From positions 41,664,001 to 41,728,000 of the forward strand of contig OX485806.1 in the NCBI GenBank assembly GCA_950295325.1: a stretch of 64,000 nt of DNA, read 5' to 3'. Below, one piece after another: positions 22,400-35,354 of the stretch (its first letter is position 1; every line of letters starts with the position of its first letter). The DNA comes from Polytrichum commune. Its lineage: Eukaryota; Streptophyta; Polytrichopsida; Polytrichales; Polytrichaceae. Below the pieces are notes generated by a model that was not told the origin of the DNA, ran no database searches, and saw nothing but the letters and a program-made list of their open reading frames with translations. A program made the position numbers and the translations under genes.

Positions 22400-24863
22400 C
22401 TCTAAGATGAGTTGCCTTCAACGGCTATCACCACTATGGGCCCAACAATGTCTCTACACTCATGTTCCCACAACTGATCTATGAGACCCCATTGTTTTGT
22501 TACCCATAGAGAGTCGAAATAGTTGCAAGTTGCACAAACCACAAGTACAAGGCGGGGCAAACTTGTGTGTAGTGGACATACAATAACAACCTTTGCAAAT
22601 CCCCGATCTTATCAAATTTGAAGCATTCCAAAATTTTGTTGTACCCATCATTGCCACAACCTACTATTGGTTTATAAGTAGTGATACATGTATGATTAGC
22701 AAATGTTCTGCAAAACCCAGCAAGAGTATCCGACTTCTATTCATAAGCCACTATCGACTTTACTTTGATTTCATCCTCCGCTAGAATGCATGGCACTGGT
22801 CCTACAATGCCGCAAGTTGTTTTTGCATCTTTGTAGATACTAGCGATTGCAACAAAGATGGATGCATGTTCGCCTGGCACGAAATGCACACCTTTCCTTG
22901 CATCATGTTTTATGATACTATAAGATGGACTAACATAGTTCAATGAGAAAAGATCACACATCTTTCTATCCCCATACATCTTCATCATTTGCGCAAAGGA
23001 TTTAGAGTTTTTGGAGAATCTACATCATGCATTTTTATAATTTAAATTCTTTGTGACATCGCGCATGAAGTTCCATAAAGTGGGTTGCTTTCCACATGAA
23101 CCTGACCTATGGGCATTGAGGATATCAGTGCAAAACTTATGATGATTATGCACTACATACGTGTTCTTGGGTAATTCTCTCAAAGTAGGCCTCTTGACCC
23201 TCGTTTGCGCAAGTCTTATATTGGCAACCCAATGCAACATCCTCTTGGTCTTTAGTTTTTTTGAAACATTTCTAGTATGGGTTGATAATTCAAGCTGGGA
23301 TAAATATCCTATTTTAATCCCTCCCCTAGTACCCCTATTCCCTCGTTTAATTAGTGCACGGTCTTCCCTTATAACTTTGTGCCTGAAGTCAGGCTCTGTT
23401 GGGATTATTGCACAATTCGTACAAATGTATACAACCTAAGGTTCTTACGCGCTAGTAAAACGAAGACAATTTGCGTGTCTAAATGTACCGATTATTTTGA
23501 CACACCTACCTCCAACATAAAAATGTAGATTGTGTATGAAGTTCGGAAAACCATGTTCGACCACAGTGAGAATCATTCAAAAGATTATGGATTTTGTAAA
23601 TCTTACCACCATATTCACAAGTTGGCCTTCTATATCCCCAACACATAAAAGAAAGAAAATAAGACCTATCCCATGACTGAGACGAACATGCTTTGCTACT
23701 GTCCGATCCTGGTGTAAACCAAAAATGAAAATATTTTTGGTTCACCAGTTGGTTGTTCGTTGAAGATCAATTTGGTCTCCCCCTCTTACCGCTTAAGAGT
23801 GCAGAACCTCTAATGGTTGAATCCTCAATTGTTTTCTCGTGCTTAGTACCGCCGAGATGATTCCTTAGATTCGCCTCTAGGTTCTTCTTAGGCGGGCATA
23901 GTTGGAAGAAATTAGGACAATAAGTGCATCGTACTTTGAACTAGAAACATCGTACATTTTCAACATTAGGATCTCCAACTAGTTGGAAGGGTGGTTGTTC
24001 TGAGCATACATTCTCATTCACCATCTCTAGGATTTCAATTCCCTTTGATATCAGATGTCGGTGCTCTGCAATGGACAAAATGATTTGTTTCCCTTTATTT
24101 GTAGATTGAGGATGATGGCACCAGTCCACACTTTTTTTTACACCAGCTACGAATGTCTTGGACGCTCATGATGTGATTTTTTTTTAAATTTGAAAAAATG
24201 TTTGTTACCATGTCCTTCGAATGCATTCTTGTGTTGCCTCCAAAATCCGCGGCACATTCTAAACAATGCAAAATCACCACATATTCATTATTTTGGTCCC
24301 AAGACTTCAATTTCCAATCGTGATCTTCTAAAAATATCAAATGGAGTTCTTTTTGAAGTTTTTTTTCTCCTTTCAAGTACAAACTCATAACCTCTTTTGT
24401 AATCAAAGTTGATTTTTGCAGAGTTTTTTCATGCATTCCAATGTCGACTGATCCAATTACTCTAAAAATAGAGGAATGATCTAATATATTTGAAGGATTT
24501 TCATGTGCATCCTTTGTTGTCCACCCTAGTTGACCCTCTTGTAGAGTGTTTTCCTCCCCTAAAACAAAGACGTGATATCCATCTCCAACTCGACGTCGCT
24601 TAGAAGGTTCTTCATCCTCCTCGGTTGTGGGAATCAAATACACATCCTCTAGAATCATATTCAAACTCTCAAACTTAAAACCAATCTAACAGTCTTCATC
24701 AAGATCCCAAAAATGAAACGACCAAGGCACTACTTCCTTTGATTCCAGCCTTATTCACATATCTACTAAACTTTCCTCAGCATTCACGTTCATGGGCCTA
24801 ACCTTCTTAGGTGTGGCTCCTTCCGCGTTCAAAGACTATATCTTGATCTTCTTCGACATTGGG
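22400..24863 (-). pseudogene. Decayed transposon-like protein with zinc-finger domain
   Basis: Reading from 24,863, an ATG begins MSKKIKI; the frame carries isolated stops to the long open part at 24,664-24,095 (nuclear-signal-like PSKRRRV). It shifts at an A run near 24,135, then encodes a C2H2/BED-like finger V-R-C-T-Y-C-P...NLRNHLGGTKH (about 23,935-23,840) and a G-K-R-G-R-P AT-hook-like motif. A second conserved block (23,240-22,400) includes MCDLFSLNYVSPSYS, FVPGEHASIF and CILAEDEIKVK. One frame spans 23,240 to about 22,600 with only TGA at 23,025 and TAG at 22,737. I associate this block with transposon-derived families of non-seed plants but cannot name the transposase class. The Asp and Glu of L-A-E-D-E are candidate catalytic acids (inference). 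Clearly inactive. Confidence 0.5.
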
Positions 24864-24869
24864 ACCCCT

Positions 24870-27800
24870 TCGCCAGGTGCCACATTAAGGAAAACCTAAA
24901 GATGTTAGAACACAATTTCCACCATGACCTACAAATTTAGGTTTTAGGGTTACCACGTAGGCTATGGAAATTGAGAGAAAATGAATTGATTACATAGGTG
25001 ATTAAAAAGCTCTTCAACCAAGACATTCACCAAAATGATAGTTATAAACTTTAACACATATTTTAAACCAAGAGACCATATTTAGTGTAGTTTTTGACAA
25101 ACAATTTGAACTCCATTGTCATTACACCCGGATTATGAGCATGTACAGAAGTAGTCTACAATGGTAAGGAACCCAAACCATACAGTGGAGCTCATTGCAC
25201 ACACATGCAACTCATTGATGTCATTTGCATTAATGATATGGTGTATTTATATACGATGTACTCTAGTATGATATTTGATGATAAACCATTTTGGTTTCTA
25301 TGATACTTAATGAATATTGACCAAATGAAGTCAAAGAGATGATCCTAAGGTGGTGCGATCCTTTGATGGATAAAAATTGTTGGACAAACAATTCAACACC
25401 TGACAAGAAGAAGACATAAATGTTAGGGAGCTTAAACTATACACATTTAGCTCTCTGCTCACTTTTGAGGATATGAAGCACGCGATGAGTGCAAGATGAT
25501 TACCACATCCAAATTGAGGTTGCAACCATTCCCCGCATAGTGTCGGGAGTTCATGTGGATGTTTTATGTCATTATCAAGTTGATAGATTATTGCCTTCTT
25601 AACTGCTCATTTAGATTCTCTCAAACATGTTAGATTAATTAACCTAGACTGCATCACAAACTTTGAGCATGAAATCCAATATCTTTCTAAATACATATTT
25701 TTTTCATGTCTGTACTTGGATCTTAAACATAATTTGTATGTAGTAGACAAAAATTTGTTAAATCTCATGTTGTCATAGTTTTTCTTGCTCCAGTTCTGGA
25801 AGACGATTCTAACATACATGGATTGCTTGAACAACTTGCATCATACATCACTTTGTAAACTCCAACATACTTGAGATGCTTGAAGTTCCAGAGTACAAAG
25901 TCCAAAAATGTTACAAAGTAGCAACATATGAGAATATGGTTTGAAAATCTAAGATTTTTGCTAAAAACATAGTTATTGGTTGTGAGAACCAGGGGTTTCA
26001 CACATTAGAGGGATTTTAATGTCAAAACGAGACTTCACTTGGTTAGTGAGTGAAATGAATAATCATTCTTAACGAGCAGGGGAATCCTCACTTTGAAAAT
26101 GAATAAGATCTTCATATGAGCTTTAAAATTTATGAAGAAGTGGCTATGCGCTTATTTGAATTTCCTAACCATCTCGTTCAATCATGTGTTTCAAATCCTA
26201 GGAGAAGTGGGATAATTCGAAATGGCAATTATCTTAAATCCATGTATCTTAGAAGGGTGACAAACAATGTTGACAAAACATTTAAGCATGTACTTGAAGT
26301 CACGCAACATGTAATATTGATGATAGCAAAAACAAAGGTTTTGCAGCAAAGGTGCCTCGGACATATAATTGTATTAAAGTCATTTGTTGCTTGTCGGTGA
26401 ACTATGATCTACTTAAACAAATTCAACAAGACAACATGATACTCCAACAAGACAAATCTCCAGCATACTTGAGATATTTGAAGTTCCAGAAGTAAGTCGA
26501 GAAATGTTACAAAGTAGCACCTTAGAAACCCTTAACCAAAACCACAAACAGAGAACTTCTGCAACCCCTAGGACAACCAGAGAACTATAAAAAAAGATGG
26601 AAGACTAACACAAGAATACATCCGTTTGGAGAAGGAGTGCAACCTTTATCACAATGACTGAGAAATATTTGTGGAGGCAGCGGATGAAGCCGAGGATGGG
26701 GCGCCTCAAGCTGAGAAGAGGGTTGAAGAAGAGTCAAAGAGTTGTTGCTAGAGCTTGCAAATATTACACAATGCAACCCACAAAAGTATCATGCAACTCC
26801 AGAGGTGACTTGTGAAATACTAAGAGCATGAAAAAAAAAAAAACTAAGCAAAGAAATGAATGTGAGGAGTGGAGGCACAAAGGCTGAACCCTAACCCTAA
26901 ACTCGGATCAATAGTTTGACCCCCTCCCCCCAGTTGTTTAATTTTTCATCCATTCATGTATTATATATGAATTGTTATTTTTATTTTATTTTTTAAATCC
27001 TCTCTATTTTTTGTCACCCTAATTTTTTTCTACCTCAAACCTAAAGTGGGGGTTTTCCTCTTATACTAAATTATATATAATCACATGTTTTGCAATTTAA
27101 GAAGGCTATGGTAGATCCAAAGTTTATAGAAGTTTTCTTTCCAATGAATAAAAATCCCTTATAGTTGTTTTCATGTGGTTTCTACTTTTCGGTCGGCGAC
27201 CCCCTCGAAAATGGAGAGGGAAGCCGAATGTGTTTAGATGCAAGAGAACGTCATTTGTTCATTATTAAGAGTGGTCACTCCAATGGAGAGTAGGAAAAAA
27301 ATAGGAAGAAAAGTAGCTTTCATTTTTCAAGTAAGAAACAATTGTCAAGGGCTAAATGAATAGACATGCTCCTCAAATGATAGGAGTGGACCTATTAGGC
27401 ACAATTTTTTTTTTTAAATATGAAGATATTATAATATGTTAAACCATAAAAAAAATGTGTTTAAACATGAAACCATTACATGTGAAGTTCAACCACATAT
27501 TGTCTTTGGATGTAATGAGAAGGATGAAGAGGAGGAAGATGATAGACACATCGACAAAGAGAAAGCGACAAAATATGAAGAGGAAAAACAACCATCTGAG
27601 CTGAAGATGAAGGTAGGAAGTACAAACAAAATGGTTAGAAAATAACCCTAAAATATAAATAAATTTGAAAATATATGATATACATCATATTGTGCACACA
27701 AAAAATACAATTCCAATGGTATGTAGTACAAAAAAATGATTATGTTTTGTGTGTTCAAGAGCCAAAAAACAATTGCAACATCTTAGAATGTGACCCAAAA

Positions 27801-28520
27801 TCTTCAAAAGTTGAACATTTTTAGAGCAAATTTAACCATATTAATTTCAGTAAAATTTGGCAATTTATGTAAAATTAAAATTAAGTCCAAAAATTCCGAA
27901 TAAATATTGGAATCAATGTAAAGGATACAATATATAGATTAAATTTTTTGGGGGATAAACATGAAATCTTAAAAAATCTATAGCAAAGGTAAAATCAAAA
28001 TTCAATATTTTACTATGTCGAATGATTCCATTGTTAATTATTAGGCCTTTCTTGAAAAATAATATTATGAAAATGGTTGCATGTTTTGTTGCTTGTGAAT
28101 ATATAGAAAACATTAGAGTATTTTAAGTGGCTGTGGATATTATGATATTAGGTGGTTGATATAGATGTGTCCATCAACTATCTTTGAGATAATATGGATC
28201 CTTTACCCATTATTTTCTATTATGTTGCAACAATGCGCATATCATTATATACTGCATTTTTTTAAGTGAATTTATTATAGATAAAGAAATTCATTAAAAT
28301 CATAACTTCAAATCTACCATATGAAAGGTATTTTAAATGATTTTTAAATGTCATAGTCTCTGCTAGAGCCATTTCCAAATCTCCCATTTTTTTGACGTAA
28401 GAAGTAAAGAATAGGCGTTTACAAAAATGCATCATAAAATCCTGGAATCATATATATTTTTTAAAAATTAGATGTTATTTGGATTGTCTTCTTAAAACAC
28501 CTTTCACTTTACATTTTGCC
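24870..28520. other. AT-rich region of 3.6 kb with no supported gene
   Basis: Short frames here lack coding character. Visible items are a direct repeat (next entry), a poly-A run near 26,831, a small CCCTAACCCTAAACTC telomere-like motif near 26,890 and an acidic Lys-rich frame at 27,436-27,645 that looks like chance low complexity. Several stretches from 27,650 to 28,500 are strongly AT-rich. Confidence 0.55.
25863..26522. repeat. Dispersed direct repeat pair of about 60 bp
   Basis: CATACTTGAGATGCTTGAAG followed by TTCCAGA and, later, AATGTTACAAAGTAGCA occurs at about 25,863-25,925 and, with few changes, at about 26,459-26,522. The 530 bases between them hold nothing I recognise. Confidence 0.65.
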
Positions 28521-28529
28521 CTTCGATAT

Positions 28530-29456
28530 AATCACAACCCTTAGTTTTTCCCTTAACTGACCTGGTCATATTTAATTGTAGCAAGGGTCAAATGTGCTAA
28601 TCCTTCGCATTCTGCCATACTAATGGTTAGGTCCCAATATCGTAGACCTTATAGTTCAAAGGAGGGGAACCAACCTTCTTATTTTACTTTCGGGACTTAT
28701 CCCTTAATCAATAACTAATTCTAAGATGTGGATTTCCATTCATGAAAATCTAATCTTATATTGATCATCGCATTTTCGGAGCAACACTACAACAACCCGA
28801 ACCACACTATACAACTATGCCTTTCTATTGGGCCAATGCCTATAAAAGCCGTGCGCTTGGACCTCGGGTGGATTCGGCCATACCACCTCATTCATACAAA
28901 CCTCTAGGACTTTTGGCAGAGCCCTTATTCCACCGTCAACAAATTTTTTGTGTCTTTAGCAAGAATTTGGACCAAGTAGACATTTTCTCTTAGCTGCTAC
29001 AGCTCAAAGTCCTCAGCACCTTTAAAATAGCATAATTTAATTGTAAGTTTTGTAATACATTTCACGTAAGTACTGATAAATTCATCACTTGCCCCATATG
29101 AACGAATACAACCATGGTATTTATGAAAGCCACTCTCAGGCCACTATTGTACCAAAAGTGTTATCTCAGGTTAGTTTCCCACTCAAATTGCCTATATCTT
29201 ATAGTTCACACCTAAAATTAAGATGTTCTTGCATACTTTAGAATCCGCACGCGATAAGTTATTCACAGCTCATGGCCTTATTCATGAGATTTCTCGTCTC
29301 CATAGATGGAATGCGTCTCCAACATCCGGGCCCCTCTCCCATACTAGGATCACTTTGGTTCTTTCACCAACGGCGTCACAAGTCTCGGGTATCACTTCGA
29401 GTACCTTCTTGTTCCCATGGTATTTCGAGCAATTTTCATGAATTGATATGTATGAT
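28530..29456 (-). mobile_element. Old degenerate LTR of the chromovirus family, reverse orientation
   Basis: Read on the minus strand this matches the LTR at 42,874-43,865 over nearly its whole length: landmarks GTTGTAGTGTTGCTCCG, GGTTGGTTCCC, the CACCAACGGCGTCACAAG core and the ATTTCGAGCA...CATGAATTG end are recognisable in diverged form. There are many substitutions and small indels. Ends are approximate. No target duplication is visible. Confidence 0.8.
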
Positions 29457-29598
29457 ACATGTGGTGTGCCATTCATTCTCATCGAATCAATAACCAAAAA
29501 CATGAAAAAATTAAACGTCCGGCGAATATGAATAGAAATCAAATTATAAATGAACAAGGTCACAACAATTGCCTCCAATGGATGACAATGTTGGAACA

Positions 29599-30595
29599 TG
29601 TCGCAACCCTTGCTCCCTTCATAATCTTGCTCATTTTCATCTCTAGCAGAGGTCACGAGCACTGTTTCTTCGTATTTCACCATGCTAATGGTTAGTTTCT
29701 CCTACCCCAGAACTTATAATTCATAGAAGGGGAACCAACCCTCTTATTTTGATTTTGAGACTTACTACTTAATCGGTAACCAATTCTTAAATATGAACTT
29801 TCATCCATGGAAGTCCAACCTTATGTTGATCATCGCGTTGTTGGAACAATACTATAACAATCCGAACCATACTAGGCAACTATGGCTTCACATTGGGCCA
29901 AAACTCATGAAGGCCTCGTGTGGATGAGGCCACACAAATTCACTCATATGCGCCTCTAGAATTTTTGGTAGGGCCCTACCCGACCATCAAGAAACCTTTT
30001 ATCTTTCTACCAAAAGTTGGGCCAAATAGACATTTTACCTTAGCCGCTAGGCCTAGAAACCCCTAGCAGCTTCAGACCATCATAACTTCTTATGTGATCT
30101 TTGATACTAACAAGCAACCACACCATCAACTTAAAAACATCATAATTTGATATATGATGTTAACAAACGACCACTTCATCGTCATCTATGTTTCACGTAG
30201 ATACCAACGCACTCCTCACTTGCCCAATGCAAGCAAGTATTAAGAAAGTTATACCTATTCAAACCTTGACGATCTGGACAGCTATTCGCAGGGCACTGCT
30301 GCAGTAAGCCATTGTCCCGGAACAGTGCCTCATTAAAAATGCCATATCTCTTAGCTCGCATCCGATTGAGATGTTCTTGAGCATTCTAGAATTTGCACGC
30401 GATAAACTACACGTAGCATTATCCTCATGCCTCCTAGTTTCTGTGGTGGAAGGCATTCCAAACGCCTCGGGCCTTCACCCACACTAGGCTTACTTGGGCC
30501 CTCTCACCAACGACGCCACAAGTCCCAGGTGTCACTCCAGGGTCCCCCTTTTGCCCATGGTGTTTCAGGCACTCCTCATGGAGAGGTGTATGACT
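29599..30595 (-). mobile_element. Second old degenerate LTR of the same family, reverse orientation
   Basis: It begins TGTCGCAACCCTTGCT, the exact reverse complement of the family's LTR 3' end, and ends near GGAGAGGTGTATGACT, matching the 5' end GTCGCGCACCTCTCC. It is about 997 bases, close to the 992 of the young LTR. The flanks GAACA and CCATT do not form a target duplication. Only about 140 bases separate it from the previous LTR, too few for an internal region, so the pair may be two insertions or a collapsed element. Confidence 0.85.
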
Positions 30596-31063
30596 CCATT
30601 GAGTTATAATGTCTCCACATTATGACTTGAGGGAGTCAAAATGATTGGAACATGACTCGAGTTAACCACAATGCTTCAAGATTATAACTCAAGAGTTAAA
30701 ATATTTGAGACGTGACTGCAAATGTTAATACATTGAACAAGCTTTATGGAATTAATAACTACAAGGTGTCATAAGAATTATGAGTGGGGGAAGTTATAAC
30801 AATTATGATCACCACATGTTTGTTCACTTATAACCCTGGCAGTAGCAAGACCGTTGTCTGGGTTTTTTCACCCAAACCACTTTCTTTGAATACAAGATGT
30901 GTTGGTATGCACTTGTAACCTTGAATTTTCTCTCCACTTGTAACTTTGTATTTGTGGCCTTATAACCCTAGACTTCAATACCTATCTTAGCGGAAGAAGA
31001 AGCGGAGGGAGAAGTACAAGGGAGAAACGAAGAGAGAAGTAGAACGCCATGCAAGTTGCATAC
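30596..31063. other. Flank of the old LTRs, no gene seen
   Basis: This stretch contains loosely repeated TATAACTCAAGNGTTAA and ACATGACTCGAG words and no coding frame I can support. Confidence 0.4.
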
Positions 31064-31190
31064 CGGAATTTTGAGGCCTCTTGAATTTTGTTGATGTGAG
31101 TGCTTGCAATCCTAGCTCTTGTAGCTTGCGAATATTCTCCTCAATCTTCTTATTGCGCAACCTCTCGTATTTTGGAATCATTGGTGCCAT
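31064..31190 (-). CDS. Candidate coding exon: charged N-terminal segment
   Basis: On the minus strand an ATG at 31,190 opens MAPMIPKYERLRNKKIEENI, continues with RKLQELGLQALTSTK and reaches a donor (TCCG|GTATGC) at 31,063. The pattern YE-x-x-R-x-x-x-IEEN-x-x-x-LQELGL resembles the start of uncharacterised plant proteins, often transposon-derived, but I cannot name it. No continuation is visible downstream, where the old LTRs begin, so the gene may be truncated. Confidence 0.35.
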
Positions 31191-31209
31191 GATTCCCCCT
31201 TCTAGCAAA

Positions 31210-33850
31210 AACGCCGAGTGTGAGAATTGAGCTTAGAAACACTCAAGTGACAAAATTTGTACAACCAACTTATACATCCAGCTCTTTTCATAAACGTGGA
31301 TCAGGAGTTGCAAACCACAGCAAACCACGGCATAAACTCCATGCAAATGATCAATAATCCATACATTGGTATTACAAGGCACAAAGGGATGATAATTTGC
31401 AGTTTCTAGAATGTACATCTCTCTCTCTCATGTTTTGGTCATCCCAAGCACTTTAGACATCGGGAATCAAAGACTGAATTCAGTGAAAGCTTTTTGTAGC
31501 AAGAATTTTTGTCACCTAAAGAATGAAGGTCTGCTGAAAATATAGAAGACCACTAGAAAAGCCATTTGATTGTGTAGCAACAAACACATACATATCAGCC
31601 AAAGAGGTGATTGAACTTGCCAAACTTCCATCTCAAAAACGAGATCATAGATAAAACTCTTCATTTTGAGGCCCTGCAAGCAGGTATACTTGACAGGGGT
31701 GATGAGAACTGGAAAGTTGGTATCCAAGTGCGGTGTATACACCTTGTATCGAGTAGCAATACTCTCTAAATTTGATCATATCAAATGAATTTTGAAATGA
31801 CTCACCAGTGTATCAAACGACCAAAACTAACTGCCAGATCGGCAAAGCTTCCTAAACCCTAAACCCTAAACCAAACTCAAACTTTCAATTTCAAGACTGA
31901 AATTCATATGTTGTTAAACCTGTTGCAAGTATGGAAGTCCTCTCTCACATGCAGCCAGAGTGATGAAAACATTAAAGTTTAAAAATCTACATTTTTTTGA
32001 GTTCCATGATCTGCACCCTAAATTCTCCACCCCAATTCAGCTCAGAAACTTGAACTATCTTACCTTTGAAATCTTTTAGTTTATGGTATAGATGTGAATT
32101 CAATGGCTGAAGGTTGTTTATTAAAAGACATCCCGAAATTACATATCTCACTTTCTCAGGGAAAAATCATGCAGATACCTCTAGATCCTGTCTAGACACC
32201 CTTCAAGAGCCCCACAGTAAAAAAATGATCGACTTTTGACTTGTAAGCATTTAGGGGTTAATCAAATTGATTGCCCTCATACCTGAGAAATAGAGAGAGA
32301 GCTACAACAACCTAGATAAAGTCTCACAGTTGACAGTCCCCAACAAGACCCTCTCACAGTAACTTCCTAGGATTTCAGTGGGACATACCTGAAACTGATG
32401 ATTGAATGGAACTTCCTCCAGAAGAATATTTGTGACGGTTTCACACAATATGTAAGGTGTGCAGTCCTGTTATGAGCATCTCCAACTCAACACACAGTTT
32501 TTTACGCTGGATTGAATCAGGAATCGTCTGGCAAGGAACTACAAACCATAGATTGTCATTTCATGATCAAAGTTTAGATGCAAAAAGTATAGGAGGTCGA
32601 AGTGCAGATTCTATCCTCTTTTAAGTCATTGCATAAGCCTTCCCAATAGTGATCACCTTTGAATCTAGAATGGTGCCCACATTTTGAGCTCGTAGTCTAG
32701 TCTCACCATGACACATGTCTTTATGGTATCCATTCACTAATTCAAGTCTTGCTATGAACCACTCAAATATAGGTGTCCAATAGGACGAGTGACTGTATAA
32801 GGCCCACATACCTTAGCGATGATGGCTTCATCGTAACAACACCCAAGTGAGTAATGCAATCTAGAATCCCAAGGAATTAGGAAACAGGATAGAAGGCGGC
32901 AGCCATAGAACTAAAACTCTGGTGGACTGTCAGGCAAAGTGGATAATGTTGGCGACAGAGGAGAGAAACGAACACAAAGACGAGAAAAAGAAAGATTATT
33001 CTCAAATTATGTAGCAGAGTTACCATTGTTTACCTCCAGATATTCCATGCAGCTGTAGAAAACCTACGAAATAGTTCTGAGTCAATCTGCAAATGACCAT
33101 CACTGCACCTAAATAGTCCAACTTAGTCACCCAAACAACTTCGTCTGAACACACAGCAGAAGATCAGAAACACCATTTGCAAGGGTATCATTGAGTGAAG
33201 CACTTGCAATCCTCGCAATAAGTATCCAGATACTATACTCAAGTCTGTCCTACTCGTACCTACACAACAACAGAAAGTGATTAGTGGAAGAAGATCTGGT
33301 AAAGATAGATATTCCAAACTTCGTTGTTCCCAACAGCAAATTTTCCTTCACACAGATGTGCATGGCGTCGCTTGACTAGGTTTACAGGAAAAACCTTCAA
33401 AATTTGTAAATAATGACGACTACATCATCATAGAAGGAGAGGAACGAGAGCCCTATATTCATAACAGCAAGCCCTCCGTGTAACTCGGCACACTGCATTG
33501 CCTTCATGCCATGTCGTTCAGATGGCAAAACATGCAACTAGACTGCTTCACATGGCAAAACAACCAGGGATGCACACAATTACGAATCCTCAAATGAGGC
33601 AGATTACAGAATTGTTGCAGAAGCTTACCTACTTGGATGAGGTGCAGTCGGAGGTGCCAAAATGGCGAAGAGAAGGAGAATCCACTGTGAGAGACAACGT
33701 GAGCGAGTGGCGCTTCTTCTCTCATAGAATTCGTGAGCCCTGTTGTTGCATGCCTAGCTCTGCAGTCGAGCTTCTTCAAGCCTTCTCAAAAGTTTCTCTA
33801 TGCTTCCCTCGTGATCAGAAGCTCCCCTAAACCCTAAACCCCCAACGCTA
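31210..33850 (-). other. Possible 5' exons of a minus-strand gene; no complete gene
   Basis: Weak evidence only. A 19-base segment near 33,045 is bounded by TTTTCTACAG and GGTAAACA. A segment near 32,830 reads CYDEAIIAK before a GTATGTGG donor, and one near 32,640 reads NVGTILDSKVITIGKAYAM. A CTCATCCAAG-GTAGGT donor lies near 33,635, downstream of an AAACCCTAAACCCC promoter-type motif at about 33,825-33,843. Together these could be exons of one transcript leading to the exon at 31,064-31,190. Function is unknown and the model is speculative. Confidence 0.25.
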
Positions 33851-34760
33851 GGGCTCCAACTTCGCACATAGCTTGCCACCTTGCCATAAGCTTTACTTAA
33901 AAGGGTCTTAAATGGTTATTTTTTCCAGACTAGCCATAGGCTATGAAACACACGATTAATGCTCATTCACTTTTTAACACGTGGCTTTTTGTTAGCATGT
34001 CCTTGAATGTAAATTGTAACCAAAGACTCGAAATGAATGTAACAACTTTTGAGCCAACTTTGAATTGTACATATATGAAACAAAACCATTGCAAATCATC
34101 TACAAGTTTCAATTCAAGAATTCAACACATAGTCACATGGAGAAATCACTTAAGTTCCGTTGTCTTTTGTTGTTTTAGTTGTCTTGCTCAAGGTACTACA
34201 TTGTTTATGGTATTTAGTGTCACATGTGTAATAATGTCGTTTACCCTATTTTGAAACATATGCTAGGTTACACTAATAACCAACAACTTCATCATTGATA
34301 TCCCTCTGTGGTTGTCACGCTTGTGGCAACCAAAAAGCACATTGTTAATAAGGAGTTATGTAATGTTAGCATGGATACGTCATACTTGTAGAGAATTAGT
34401 GTATCATGTGACATTATTTAAAAACACAAAGTCAACATTACAATAATGGGCATTATAATGACAATGATGATGAGATCATGCATGCAAGCATGTCGTTTGA
34501 ATTCTTTGATGGTTTATTTTCATGTCAAAACTTGTGATATATTATGGGTCCAAGGAAAAATGACAATAAGGATATTTAAATTGAGAACATGATTATATTC
34601 CTTGCGGTTTTGGGGGATATAAGAAAAGGAGTGCCATTAACTTGGAAGTTGATATTACAAACTTAGAGTGAACCACCAAGAGATAACACTTAATATAAAG
34701 GGTAGACTGTATCAATGCATGTGGGACTCCCGCCCAACACCTTCAAGGTGGACTTTACCA
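33850..34760. other. AT-rich stretch without a gene
   Basis: A 103-codon frame at 33,943-34,254 has no coding character. Nothing else is supportable here. Confidence 0.5.
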
Positions 34761-34761
34761 A

Positions 34762-35354
34762 CACTACAAAAGATGGGGTATTTTGTGATTGGGAAAATGT
34801 GACTAGGAATGGTTGGTGACTAATGGATGAAAATTTTAACTAATCAATTAATTTAAAAATAAACATAGGTAATTTCCAATTTTTAATACCCAATTCATTG
34901 TTAGTCACACCATACAACAAAAAATACTCATTTTTAACACAAAATGTTATTATTAAATGAATACTCCAAACCTTAATACTAGATCATTCATAGGGAAAAA
35001 ATACAAGAGGCCCGTCTAGGGCAACCTACATTTACTTGGAATGCCCAAAATAAAAATAAAATGACTACGTTAAAAACGTGATTGTAGAATATGACTCATG
35101 CAAAATTGTGATTGCCAAATATGAGTGGATGTTTGCGAGACACGTTTCCAATCGTTCCCTATGAAGGTATAGGATGTTCCTATAGGTTGTATACGGTACA
35201 TTTGTCAAATGTGACAGGTGCTAGATGACTACAAATCATATTTTTGATTTCCCCCCCCCCCAAGGTCCTAGCCTTCAAGAATGTGACATCCATCAGTCAC
35301 TAGTCATCCCCAATCACATTTCCCCAGTCACAAAAAACCCGATCTGTTGTAGTG
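34762..35354. mobile_element. Non-autonomous CACTA-type DNA transposon (MITE), 593 bp
   Basis: It begins CACTACAAAAGATGGGGTAT and ends with the inverted counterpart ...CGATCTGTTGTAGTG. Terminal inverted repeats extend imperfectly for about 65 bases, covering GTGATTGGGAAAATGTGA at one end and its complement at the other. There is no transposase inside, only AT-rich sequence and a C10 run near 35,250. CACTA (EnSpm/CMC) elements make 3 bp duplications; the flanks are CAA and TAA, so the match is imperfect. Its right end abuts an LTR fragment exactly. Confidence 0.75.

Noticed and set aside
27436-27645. Acidic 69-codon frame as a small gene
   Set aside because: Low-complexity Glu/Asp/Lys sequence in AT-rich DNA, with no conserved feature and no supporting signals.
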